Shown here: in pieces, positions 6,917 through 14,487 of the stretch
How the letters are laid out: every line of letters starts with the position of its first letter
Numbering within the stretch: the first letter of the stretch is position 1
Assembly (NCBI GenBank): GCA_966249405.1
Contig: CBINDO010000115.1
Location: forward strand, 1-21,612
DNA length: 21,612 nucleotides
Direction of reading: 5' to 3'
Source of the DNA: SZUA-265 sp966249405
GTDB lineage: Bacteria > Myxococcota_A > Polyangia > Polyangiales > Polyangiaceae
Position numbers and translations under genes: made by a program
The notes under the pieces: model-generated
Databases searched by the model: none
What the model was told of the DNA's origin: nothing
The model's input: the letters and a program-made list of their open reading frames with translations, nothing else

Positions 6917-9900
6917 GTTTCGTAAGCCAAGTTGGGCGCCAGCCACTTCTCGACGTCGGGCACCGTCATGCCCTTGCGTTTGGCATAATCGGCAACTTGG
7001 TCGCGTCCGATGAGTCCGAGGTTGAAGTAGTGCGCCTTGGGATGGGCCAGATAAATGCCGCTCACCGAAGCCGGCGGAGTCATCGCGTAGCTCTCGGTCA
7101 ACGCTAGGCCCTGTTTGCCAGCGTCGAGGAGGGTGAACAACTTGCCCTTCTCGGTGTGCTCGGGACAGGCAGGGTAACCGAAGGCCGGGCGAATGCCGCG
7201 GTACTCCTCGTTGATCAGCGCCTCGCTGCCGAGCCGCTGAGTTTCGTAACCCCATTCGTGCCGCACGCGCTCGTGCAGGTATTCGGCGAACGCCTCCGCC
7301 AAACGGTCGGCGAGCGCCTTGACCATGATCGCATTGTAGTCGTCGTTGGCCGCTTCGTAGGCCCGCGCCAACTCGACTTCGCCGAGGCCAGTAGTCACGG
7401 CGAACGCACCGACGTAGTCGCCAACAGTGGCTCCAGATGGCGCAACGAAGTCCGCGAGACACTTGCACGGCTCACCGTCTTCGCGCCGACGTTGCTGACG
7501 TAGTAGGTTGAAGCGCGAGAGCTCCTTCGTGCGCGACTCGTCGGTAAACAGGACGATGTCATCACCGTCGGAGCATGCCGGCCAAATGCCGTACGTCGCG
7601 TTGCCGCGGAGCTGCTTCTTGGCGATGATTTGATCGAGGAGCTTGTTGGCGTTGTCGAGCAACTCGCGCGCTTCTGCGCCTTGCTCGGGGTGGTTGAGAA
7701 TCCCCGGATACTTTCCGCGCAAGCCCCATGCCGAGAAGAAGAACGTCCAGTCGATGTAGTCGCGGAGCTGGCTCAGATCGAAGTCGCTCAGCGTGCGGAG
7801 CCCGATGAAGCTGGGTTTGGCCACCGTCTCGGCGTTGAACTCCAAAGGCGTCCGCGCGGCGCGGGCTTGCTCGAGCGTGAGGAGCGATTCTTCGTTGCCC
7901 CCCTGGAACATCTCGCGCAGGCGTGATTGGGCCGCGCGGTTCTTGGCGTCGAGTTCCTTTCGGCGATCGTGATCCAACAGGTCGCTCATCACGCCGACCA
8001 CGCGAGAAGCGTCGGCGACGTGCACGACGGGATGCTCGTAGTGCGGCGCAACCTTAATCGCCGTGTGTTGGCGGCTGGTCGTAGCCCCGCCGATCAGCAG
8101 TGGCTGGTTCATTCCGAGCCGCGTCATTTCTTTGGCGACGTGCACCATCTCGTCGAGGCTCGGCGTGATGAGACCGCTGAGGCCCACGATGTCCGCCTTC
8201 TCTTCCTGGGCACGGCTCAGGATCTTGTCGGCTGGCACCATGACACCCAAGTCGACGACTTCGTAGTTGTTGCAGCGCGCGACCACCCCGACGATGTTCT
8301 TGCCGATGTCGTGAACGTCGCCTTTCACGGTGGCGATCACCATCTTGCCGTTGGTCTTGGCGACCCCGCCCTGGCGCTCTGCGTCCATGAAAGGTTCGAG
8401 GTAAGCGACGCCCTGCTTCATTACACGGGCGCTCTTGACGACTTGAGGCAAGAACATCTTGCCGGCGCCAAACAGTTCACCCACGACGGCCATACCACCC
8501 ATCATCGGGCCTTCGATTACGTCGAGGGGGCGAGACAGCTTCTGCCTCGCCTCTTCTACGTCTGCCTCGATGAACTCGCTGATGCCCTTGACCATCGCGT
8601 GTTTGATGCGATCTTCGACGGGCTGGTCGCGCCAACCAAGGTCGACCGCTGCCTTCTTGACGCCACCTTTGACGGTCTCGGCGAAGGCAACCATGCGTTC
8701 CGTCGCGTCGGGGCGCCGGTTGAACAGCACGTCTTCGACGTGTTCGAGCAGGTCTTTCGGGATCTCCTCGTAGACTTCGAGTTGGCCCGCGTTGACGATC
8801 CCCATGTCCATCCCCGCCTTGATGGCGTGATACAAGAACGCGGAGTGGAAAGCCTCGCGCACGCGATCGTTGCCGCGGAACGAAAAGCTCAAGTTGCTGA
8901 CGCCGCCGCTGATCTTCGCGCCCGGGAGGTGCTTCTTGATCAGCTTGACGGCCTCGATGAAGTCGATCGCGTAGTTGTTGTGCTCTTCGATGCCAGTTGC
9001 CACCGCGAAGATGTTGGGGTCGAAGATGATGTCTTCGGGGTCGAAGTCGAGCTTCTGGGTGAGGAGGTCGTACGCCCTCTTGCAGATTTGAAACTTGCGA
9101 TCACGAGTGTCGGCTTGGCCCTGTTCGTCGAACGCCATCACCACCGCCGCCGCGCCGTACCTTTGGCAGAGCCGCGCTTTGCCGAGGAACTCTTCCTCGC
9201 CCTCCTTGAGGCTGATCGAGTTGACGATGGCCTTGCCCTGGACGCACTTGAGCCCCGCCTCGATGACCTCCCATTTGGAGCTGTCGATCATGACCGGCAC
9301 GCGCGCGATGTCGGGTTCGACGGCGATCATGTTGAGGAACTTGGTCATGGCGGCCACGCCGTCCAACATGCCCTCGTCCATGTTTACGTCGATGACGTTG
9401 GCTCCGCTCTTCACCTGGTCGGAGGCGACGGCGACGGCCTCAGCCCAGTTGCCTTCTTGAATGAGGCGAGCGAACCGCCGACTTCCGGTCACGTTGGTAC
9501 GCTCACCGATCATCGTGAACGTCTCACCGCTTCGAATGCTGTAGGGCTCGAGACCACTCAGCCGCGTGCGATGTACATCGACCACCGGAACACTACGCGG
9601 CGGGACCTCCTCTACCCCGCGCGCGATGACGGCGATGTGAGCCGGCGACGTGCCACAACACCCGCCCACGAAGTTGACGAGGCCGTCCGTCGCGAACTCG
9701 CGCAAGAAGGCCCCCGTCTGCTCGGGCGTTTCGTCGTAGCCTCCAAAGGCGTTCGGCAAGCCGGCGTTCGGGTAAGAGCTGATGAGAACATCGCTGATGC
9801 TACTGAGTTCGGCGATGTACGGCCGCATGTCGGTCGCGCCGAGCGAGCAGTTCATGCCGACGCTCATGGGCCGGGAGTGCATCACGGAGTGCCAAAACGC

Positions 9901-10605
9901 GGACACCGTCTGCCCGGAGAGGTTACGCCCGCTTTTGTCGACTACCGTCACGCTGATCATGATCGGCAGTTGCTCCTCTGCCGACAGCTTGCGTTCCTCG
10001 AACGCTTGTCCGATCGCAAACAACGCCGCTTTGCAGTTCAGCGTGTCGAACACGGTCTCGACGAGCAGGATGTCCACCCCGCCGTCGATCAAACCCAAGG
10101 CTTGCTCCTTGTACGCCGCGACGGCGCGATCGAACGTCAGGTTGCGAAATGACGGATCGTTGACGTCGGGGGACGAACTCAAGGAGCGGTTCATCGGGCC
10201 GAACGCGCCGGCCACGAAACGAGGTTTCTCGGGAGTGCGCTTCGTCCACTTCTCGACCGCCGCGCGAGCGACCTTGGCCGCGGCAAAGTTGATGTCGTAA
10301 GCGTAAGCTTCCAGCCCGTAGTCCTCTTGTGCGACGGAGGTGGCGCTGAAGGTGTTCGTCTCGATGATGTCCGAGCCCGCCGCCAGGTAGTCTTCGTGGA
10401 CCTTCTGAATGATGTCGGGGCGAGTGATCACGAGCAGGTCGTTGTTGCCCTTGAGCTCCTTGGGATGATCGGCGAACTGAGTGCCGCGGTAATCCTGCTC
10501 CTGCAGCTGGTGCTTCTGGATCTCCGTGCCCATCGCGCCGTCCAATACGAGGATTCGTTGCGACGCGAGTTGTTCGATGTACTGCTGTTTGCGTGACTTA
10601 AGCAT
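6913..10605 (-). CDS. metH: Cobalamin-dependent methionine synthase
   Basis: This is a full-length 1230-residue enzyme that moves the methyl group of 5-methyltetrahydrofolate to homocysteine via methylcobalamin, in the cytoplasm. All four modules are present in order. The homocysteine-binding barrel (about 1-330) has DGAMGTEIQ and the zinc ligands Cys253 (MNCSLG) and Cys316/Cys317 (GGCCGTSP). The pterin-binding barrel (about 360-620) has GERTNVTGSRRF, DVNMDEGMLDG and IDSSKWEVIEAGL. The cap and cobalamin-binding domain (about 650-890) carries the lower-ligand motif DVHDIG with His765. The activation domain (about 920-1225) has AEAFAEYLHERVR and the AdoMet-binding GIRPAFGYPACPEHTEK. Length matches E. 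coli MetH (1227). The only nearby upstream gene is a thioesterase 48 bases away, so the two may share a transcript. No cobalamin or SAM riboswitch is recognisable upstream. Confidence 0.98.
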   Translation of the reverse strand: MLKSRKQQYIEQLASQRILVLDGAMGTEIQKHQLQEQDYRGTQFADHPKELKGNNDLLVITRPDIIQKVHEDYLAAGSDIIETNTFSATSVAQEDYGLEAYAYDINFAAAKVARAAVEKWTKRTPEKPRFVAGAFGPMNRSLSSSPDVNDPSFRNLTFDRAVAAYKEQALGLIDGGVDILLVETVFDTLNCKAALFAIGQAFEERKLSAEEQLPIMISVTVVDKSGRNLSGQTVSAFWHSVMHSRPMSVGMNCSLGATDMRPYIAELSSISDVLISSYPNAGLPNAFGGYDETPEQTGAFLREFATDGLVNFVGGCCGTSPAHIAVIARGVEEVPPRSVPVVDVHRTRLSGLEPYSIRSGETFTMIGERTNVTGSRRFARLIQEGNWAEAVAVASDQVKSGANVIDVNMDEGMLDGVAAMTKFLNMIAVEPDIARVPVMIDSSKWEVIEAGLKCVQGKAIVNSISLKEGEEEFLGKARLCQRYGAAAVVMAFDEQGQADTRDRKFQICKRAYDLLTQKLDFDPEDIIFDPNIFAVATGIEEHNNYAIDFIEAVKLIKKHLPGAKISGGVSNLSFSFRGNDRVREAFHSAFLYHAIKAGMDMGIVNAGQLEVYEEIPKDLLEHVEDVLFNRRPDATERMVAFAETVKGGVKKAAVDLGWRDQPVEDRIKHAMVKGISEFIEADVEEARQKLSRPLDVIEGPMMGGMAVVGELFGAGKMFLPQVVKSARVMKQGVAYLEPFMDAERQGGVAKTNGKMVIATVKGDVHDIGKNIVGVVARCNNYEVVDLGVMVPADKILSRAQEEKADIVGLSGLITPSLDEMVHVAKEMTRLGMNQPLLIGGATTSRQHTAIKVAPHYEHPVVHVADASRVVGVMSDLLDHDRRKELDAKNRAAQSRLREMFQGGNEESLLTLEQARAARTPLEFNAETVAKPSFIGLRTLSDFDLSQLRDYIDWTFFFSAWGLRGKYPGILNHPEQGAEARELLDNANKLLDQIIAKKQLRGNATYGIWPACSDGDDIVLFTDESRTKELSRFNLLRQQRRREDGEPCKCLADFVAPSGATVGDYVGAFAVTTGLGEVELARAYEAANDDYNAIMVKALADRLAEAFAEYLHERVRHEWGYETQRLGSEALINEEYRGIRPAFGYPACPEHTEKGKLFTLLDAGKQGLALTESYAMTPPASVSGIYLAHPKAHYFNLGLIGRDQVADYAKRKGMTVPDVEKWLAPNLAYET

Positions 10606-10653
10606 CGTGCCCTGACAAAACCGGGCCCGAAAAAACGGTCGAGCCCAAAAGAC

Positions 10654-11097
10654 TTACGGCCCCTTACGCGGTGAACAGAAAACGCGCAACCTCCCAGCCG
10701 CTACAATTCGGCCTTCTTGGTCGGTGATTTGCGCCTCCCACAGCTGGAACTGACGGCCAACGTGGACCGGCGCGGCCTTGCAACGTAACGTCCCGGAGCT
10801 GACTGCTCGAAGGAAACTCGTTTGATTCTCGACACCTACGACTTGGTAGCCGGGCCCGGCCGCGGCCAAGGCGCCGACCGAGCCAGCGGTTTCGACGGCG
10901 CCGCAATACACGCCGCCGTGCACCAAACCAAATGGCTGCAGGTGTTGGGGCCCAACCGTCCACTCGAGGACGACCTCGTCGGCGCGCAGCGTGGAAAAGC
11001 GCATTCCCATCGCGCCAGTCCAACCCCCCGTGTCGATGTCGCCAGGGAAAAGGGCCCGAGTCTCTCGAGTGATGCCCGAAGTCGAATCGTCGCTCAT
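10654..11097 (-). CDS. PaaI-type hotdog-fold thioesterase
   Basis: This 147-residue protein of the hotdog superfamily would hydrolyse an acyl-CoA or aryl-CoA thioester. The diagnostic active-site stretch is HLQPFGLVHGGVYCGAVETA (residues about 52-71): the HGG turn begins the long central helix and the Glu in AVETAGSVGA is in the position of the catalytic acid of the 4-hydroxybenzoyl-CoA/PaaI group. The remaining strands follow the family (VVGVENQTSFLRAV, GTLRCKAAPVHVGRQFQLWEAQI, GRIVAAGRLRVFCS). The ATG is preceded by GAGGG five bases upstream, a good ribosome binding site. It precedes metH by 48 bases on the same strand; no metabolic link is known and cotranscription is only suggested by spacing. 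The physiological substrate cannot be read from sequence. Confidence 0.9.
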   Translation of the reverse strand: MSDDSTSGITRETRALFPGDIDTGGWTGAMGMRFSTLRADEVVLEWTVGPQHLQPFGLVHGGVYCGAVETAGSVGALAAAGPGYQVVGVENQTSFLRAVSSGTLRCKAAPVHVGRQFQLWEAQITDQEGRIVAAGRLRVFCSPRKGP

Positions 11098-11198
11098 CGC
11101 GGCCCTCTAGCACAATCAGCCACCTGCCGCCCACCGCGCACGGGGACGACGGCATCGGCTGCCGCAGCGCAGGAGCGAATCGGGTCCTACAAAGACGG

Positions 11199-11234
11199 CT
11201 GCCCCGCGCGCGGCGCGAGCCGCGGGCGGGGCAG
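11199..11234 (-). terminator. Strong nested GC hairpin after the CBM9-like lipoprotein gene
   Basis: CTGCCCCGC (11199-11207) pairs perfectly with GCGGGGCAG (11226-11234). Inside, CGCGGC (11209-11214) pairs with GCCGCG (11219-11224) around a GCGA tetraloop, separated from the outer stem by one mismatch. The hairpin begins 23 bases past the lipoprotein stop on the minus strand and is followed by CCGTCTTTG there, a short T-run. It separates this gene from the downstream thioesterase-metH pair. Confidence 0.7.
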
Positions 11235-11257
11235 TCTGTCGTGACGCGACGAAATCG

Positions 11258-12649
11258 TCAGTTCGCGCCAGCGTCGGACGGCTCGGGTGCGGGCGGCGCC
11301 TTGTCGAGCAACGTCGCGGTGCACCAGGTCGTGGAGTTGCACCACGGGACCTGATCGCCGCTGCACGTGTTGACGTTGGTGGTGGGTCCTGCATAAAGCA
11401 CGACCGCCCCCTCACGACCATCGTTGGCGTTGCCAATGGTTTGGGCGTTGGCCGTCGACAGGCCAAAGTCGAGGGCGATGCTCACACCCGACTCGATGTC
11501 GGGCGTGCGCGGTCCGAACATCGACCACGGCAGACGCGCCTCGACGGCGTAACCCGTCTCGGTCGCGCGCGCGGCGAAGCCGGACGTGAGCGGTTCACGG
11601 ACCTGCAAGTAGTTGCCGGGGCTGTCTTCGTTGGGCAACCAGAATAGGCGCGCGGCGCGCGCCGGGTTCGTCGACGTCGGCGGAGCAATCAGCAGTTGCA
11701 CGCCATCGACGCGGCCCGAGAAGTAACCACCGAGTTCGGAAGCGGGTCCTGGTGCCAGGAACAGCTCGACGACGTCGCCGCTCCACAAGTAGTCGATCTC
11801 GTTGTTGGTCACCACCTGCGGATCTTCGACATCGGCGAACAAATGAAAGGCCTCTTCGGACCAAGCCACACGCACGATCATGCTGTGTGGAAGCTCGTTG
11901 TTGCCGCGAGCGCCGTTTTGGAAGTTCAGCTCGAAACCGGGGATGTCACAGAACTCGTCGCCGTGCCCGTCGAGGACCTGCTTCTCCTTCATCGGAAGGA
12001 CGTTTCCTGAGGAACAAGGATCCACGCCCATGGCGCAGGCGTCCACGCGATCGGTGACACACTGACGCGATTCACAGCGACTGTCCTCGGGGCAGTCGAG
12101 GTCGATCTCGCACTCGACGCAACGGTCTAGCTGAGAGTGACACACCCCGAGCCCGTCCGGGCACATCTCCGAGCTGTCGCAAGGGACGATGGCTTCGCAG
12201 GCGTTGTCACGGCACTCTTTTCCGTCGCCGCAATCCAAATCCGTGAGACACTCGACGCACTCGTCGGTGGCGAGGTTGCACAGCTGCGCATCGTCACACA
12301 TCCCACCGCAAGGAGGCGGCAACGGCGGCAAGCCGGGCTCCTCCGTCGTGTCGGTGGGTTCGGTCTCCGAAGTCGTGGTGGCGGACGCGTCGATCTGCGC
12401 CGGGGGCGGAGGCTGCGCTGCGTCCACTTCCGGCACGGGCGGCGATGCGGCGTCGCCAGGAGTGATCACCTCGTCGCCCCCGTCCCGAGTCCCTGGCTCC
12501 GCAGATGTCTCACCGGCGGCCGGCGCGCTGGATGTCGCCGTCGTCGTGGTGGAGTTGTTCGTGGTCGAAGGAGGGTCGGTCGTGACCGTCGTCGTGCCAC
12601 ACGCCGAAATGCCAAGAGTGACAACCAGTCCGAATGGTAAGCTTCTCAT
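11258..12649 (-). CDS. Cys-rich lipoprotein with CBM9-like sugar-binding domain
   Basis: This is a 463-residue exported protein if started at the ATG before MRSLPFGLVV; a longer frame with an in-frame start at 12724 adds 25 residues that do not fit a signal peptide. The lipobox is ISAC with Cys17. Residues 18-112 are a Thr/Ser/Pro/Asp-rich linker. Residues about 114-212 are a cysteine-rich region with repeated units (CVECLTDLDCGDGKECRDNAC, then CVECEIDLDCPEDSRCESRQC), as in many myxobacterial surface proteins. Residues about 225-445 resemble a family 9 carbohydrate-binding/DOMON-like domain: VLDGHGDEF, VRVAWSEEAFHLFADVEDPQV, LWSGDVVELFLAP, GYAVEARLPWSMFG and IALDFGLSTAN. This suggests a cell-surface adhesin or glycan-binding role, which is inference. 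It is monocistronic and ends in a strong hairpin. Confidence 0.88.
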   Translation of the reverse strand: MRSLPFGLVVTLGISACGTTTVTTDPPSTTNNSTTTTATSSAPAAGETSAEPGTRDGGDEVITPGDAASPPVPEVDAAQPPPPAQIDASATTTSETEPTDTTEEPGLPPLPPPCGGMCDDAQLCNLATDECVECLTDLDCGDGKECRDNACEAIVPCDSSEMCPDGLGVCHSQLDRCVECEIDLDCPEDSRCESRQCVTDRVDACAMGVDPCSSGNVLPMKEKQVLDGHGDEFCDIPGFELNFQNGARGNNELPHSMIVRVAWSEEAFHLFADVEDPQVVTNNEIDYLWSGDVVELFLAPGPASELGGYFSGRVDGVQLLIAPPTSTNPARAARLFWLPNEDSPGNYLQVREPLTSGFAARATETGYAVEARLPWSMFGPRTPDIESGVSIALDFGLSTANAQTIGNANDGREGAVVLYAGPTTNVNTCSGDQVPWCNSTTWCTATLLDKAPPAPEPSDAGAN

Positions 12650-12889
12650 GGGCGCGGAGCCTAGCGGGTGGGAAGGTCTCTGGAAAGCACCTACAATGAA
12701 AATCGGAGGCCCCAGAAATCGCACGTGGCGGCACGATCATGTCGCACTGGAAACGCTTCCCGTTGGGTTTCTCCGCTGAATGCCCTGCGGTCATTCCAGA
12801 GCCGTCCCAGCCGGGACGCGACGTCACGGCCAGCTCGCCACGTTGGGCCGATGGCCCGATGACGGCAAGAACTCCGAGTCGCCAGCCTT
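12650..12889. other. Divergent intergenic region
   Basis: About 240 bases lie between the start of the CBM9-like lipoprotein gene (minus) and the palindrome upstream of the VOC gene (plus). Its translations in all frames are short and lack family motifs. It presumably holds the lipoprotein promoter, but no convincing -35/-10 pair was found for that direction. Confidence 0.5.
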
Positions 12890-12921
12890 GCTTTTAGTTG
12901 ACACAAACGTAAACTAAAAGC
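12890..12921 (+). promoter_or_regulatory. Perfect 10+10 palindrome with embedded -35 box, candidate ArsR operator
   Basis: GCTTTTAGTT (12890-12899) is an exact inverted repeat of AACTAAAAGC (12912-12921), with a 12-base spacer. A consensus -35 hexamer TTGACA occupies 12898-12903, running out of the left arm into the spacer, so bound protein would cover the promoter. No clear -10 is seen at the usual spacing. The site is AT-rich in otherwise GC-rich DNA and lies 24 bases before the ATG of an operon whose second gene encodes an ArsR-type repressor. Autoregulation by that repressor is the natural inference. Confidence 0.75.
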
Positions 12922-12932
12922 CAACTGCTACG

Positions 12933-12937
12933 AGGAG
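12933..12937 (+). promoter_or_regulatory. Ribosome binding site of the VOC gene
   Basis: AGGAG lies eight bases before the ATG at 12946 and fixes that start. Confidence 0.85.
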
Positions 12938-12945
12938 ACCTAACG

Positions 12946-13392
12946 ATGAAACCCACACCTGCAGGCTGGCCACGCATTTCGAGCGCCCTTTGGTACGAAG
13001 ATCCTGCTACGGCGATCGACTGGTTGTGTCGCGCTTTCGGCTTCGAGGTCCAGCTCAAGGTCGAGGGCGATGGTGGGACAATCGTGCACTCGGAGCTCGT
13101 GTTCGGCGGGGGCTTGATCATGGTCGGCGGCGCCAAGCCGGAGAAGTTCCCGTTCGCCAAAGCTCCGGTCACGGCCGGCGGCACCAATACGCAAAACATG
13201 ATGGTCTTCGTCGAGGATTTGGCGACCCACTACGAACGCGCCAGGGCCAACGGCGCCGTCGTGACGATGGAACCCGAGACCCACGACTACGGGGACGACT
13301 ACTGGGTCGACCGTACCTACGAGTGCCGCGACATCGGCGGCCACCACTGGTGGTTCGTGCAACGCCTCGAGACCCGGGGCCAATCCGAGTGA
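12946..13392 (+). CDS. VOC (glyoxalase/bleomycin-resistance superfamily) protein
   Basis: This 148-residue protein has the two beta-alpha-beta-beta-beta units of the vicinal-oxygen-chelate fold. Unit one is ISSALWYEDPATAIDWLCRAFGFE with a glycine-rich strand LVFGGGLIMVGG. Unit two is NMMVFVEDLATHYERARANGA with VDRTYECRDIGGHHWWFVQ at the end. The Tyr-Asp-Pro and Phe-Gly-Phe landmarks are typical of the PhnB/YdhE-like branch, whose members are often paired with ArsR regulators and AHSA1 proteins. No specific substrate can be given. It is the first gene of a tight three-gene operon preceded by a palindromic operator and a clear ribosome binding site. The stop lies seven bases before the earliest start of the ArsR gene. 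Confidence 0.92.
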   Translation: MKPTPAGWPRISSALWYEDPATAIDWLCRAFGFEVQLKVEGDGGTIVHSELVFGGGLIMVGGAKPEKFPFAKAPVTAGGTNTQNMMVFVEDLATHYERARANGAVVTMEPETHDYGDDYWVDRTYECRDIGGHHWWFVQRLETRGQSE

Positions 13393-13399
13393 AGGCAAC

Positions 13400-13786
13400 T
13401 TGCCAGAGACCACCAAGCGAGAGGAGCTTCGTCTGAATCCGTCGACGTTGGACAACACGTTCGCCGCGCTCGCGGACCCTACCCGCCGAACCGTCGTCAA
13501 CCTGTTGCGGCGCGGTCCACTGCGGGCGGGTGAGGTCGCGACGGCGCTCGGCTCGAGTCCCGCCGGGCTCAGCCGTCACTTGCGCGTACTGCGAGAGAGC
13601 GGGCTCGTCAGCGAGGAGCCGCTGCCCGAAGACGGGCGCGTGAAGGTGCTCACTCTGCGGCGCGCTCCCTTCGAAGAACTGCGCGGTTGGGTTTCGGAGG
13701 TCGAGGAGTTCTGGGGCGATCAACTCGCGTCGTTCAAGGCGCACGCCGAACGAACGCGCAGCCGCAAGCGGGGACGCGATTCGTGA
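13400..13786 (+). CDS. ArsR-family HTH transcriptional regulator
   Basis: This winged-helix regulator of up to 128 residues belongs to the ArsR/SmtB superfamily. The core is LDNTFAALADPTRRTVVNLL (the ADPTRR signature) followed by the recognition helix-turn-helix RAGEVATALGSSPAGLSRHLRVLRESGLV and a wing with PLPEDGRVKVLTLRR. There is no metal-binding CxC pair, so it is not a metal sensor of the classical type. This non-metal branch typically sits with AHSA1/SRPBCC and VOC genes, as here. The start is uncertain: the frame opens with TTG at 13400, but a strong AGGAG at 13422-13426 lies six bases before an in-frame CTG at 13433, which would give 117 residues beginning just ahead of the conserved core. 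Its stop overlaps the next gene start by four bases (GTGA), implying coupled translation. It probably represses its own operon through the palindrome at 12890-12921. Confidence 0.92.
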   Translation: MPETTKREELRLNPSTLDNTFAALADPTRRTVVNLLRRGPLRAGEVATALGSSPAGLSRHLRVLRESGLVSEEPLPEDGRVKVLTLRRAPFEELRGWVSEVEEFWGDQLASFKAHAERTRSRKRGRDS

Positions 13787-14310
13787 GCGCAACCCCCGGG
13801 GACAAGGCCGCGGTGAGCGTGCACGTCGCGATCTCGATCGAAGACGCGTTCGACGTGTTTACGAACGAGATCGACGCGTGGTGGCGTCACGGCCACAAGT
13901 TCAGGATCGCCGGCAAGCGCGTCGGTCGCTTGACCTTCGAACCCGGCTTGGGCGGTCGATTGTTGGAGACGGTGGAGTTCCCACGCGGCAACCGTACCTT
14001 CGAGATGGGGAAGATCGTCGAGTGGTCACCGCCCACACGTTTCGTCTTCGAGTGGCGCGCCGTCAACTTCGCGCCCGATGAATCGACGTTGGTCATCGTC
14101 ACGTTCACGCCCACCGAGACTGGAACCATGGTACGCGTGGAGCACGTGGGCTGGAGCAAGATCAGAGACGACCACCCGGTGCGACATGGACTCACCGGCG
14201 CGCGGTTCATCGCCCAGCACGGGATGTGGTGGGCCGACCTGATGTCTGCCCTGCGCCAATACGTGGCGCAGGGGCGCGGCGCCGGAAACGGCACGTCTCC
14301 GAAAGGGTGA
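13783..14310 (+). CDS. SRPBCC / AHSA1-like domain protein
   Basis: This 175-residue protein of the START/AHSA1-like (COG3832-type) group starts at GTG 13783 inside the ArsR stop (GTGA overlap). A helix-grip fold is indicated by VHVAISIEDAFDVFTNEIDAWW at the start, RLTFEPGLGGRLLETVEF, KIVEWSPPTRFVFEWRAVNF, the STLVIVTFTPTETGTMVRVEHVGW strand pair, and the long C-terminal helix with QHGMWWADLMSALRQYVA. The fold forms a hydrophobic pocket; natural ligands are unknown for most members. Together with the VOC and ArsR proteins it forms a small detoxification- or ligand-response-style cassette. A hairpin follows the stop by five bases. The longer frame that opens upstream is not used, because that would overlap the ArsR gene by about 100 bases. 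Confidence 0.9.
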   Translation: MSATPGDKAAVSVHVAISIEDAFDVFTNEIDAWWRHGHKFRIAGKRVGRLTFEPGLGGRLLETVEFPRGNRTFEMGKIVEWSPPTRFVFEWRAVNFAPDESTLVIVTFTPTETGTMVRVEHVGWSKIRDDHPVRHGLTGARFIAQHGMWWADLMSALRQYVAQGRGAGNGTSPKG

Positions 14311-14315
14311 GACAG

Positions 14316-14349
14316 GGTCTGGCCCGAGCGAACGCCGCGGGGCCAGACC
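14316..14349 (+). terminator. Hairpin after the VOC-ArsR-SRPBCC operon
   Basis: GGTCTGGCCC (14316-14325) is an exact inverted repeat of GGGCCAGACC (14340-14349) with a 14-base loop. It starts five bases after the SRPBCC stop. There is no T-run behind it, so termination may need another factor or it may protect the mRNA 3' end. Confidence 0.6.
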
Positions 14350-14487
14350 GCGACGCAGCGCGGCTCCTGCAGCAGGCGACAGGCGGCAGGCCACTGGCGA
14401 CTCGTTACACGCGCCTAGCGAAGAAGGGTACACTCGCGCGTTTACGGAAAACGTGTCCAACGGCGCGAGCGCTACCGCTACACCGGG

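Noticed and set aside
7927..10152. A 741-codon open frame on the plus strand
   Set aside because: It lies entirely antisense to metH, whose four domains and motifs are unmistakable. The translation is rich in His, Asp, Val and Arg with no family motif, typical of antisense frames in GC-rich DNA.
11098..11198. Cobalamin riboswitch upstream of the thioesterase-metH pair
   Set aside because: A GCCAC-like word was noticed, but no further conserved boxes or fold could be built around it.
12650..12724. N-terminal extension of the CBM9-like lipoprotein to an upstream start
   Set aside because: The added 25 residues would bury the signal peptide; starting at 12649 gives a standard lipoprotein signal.
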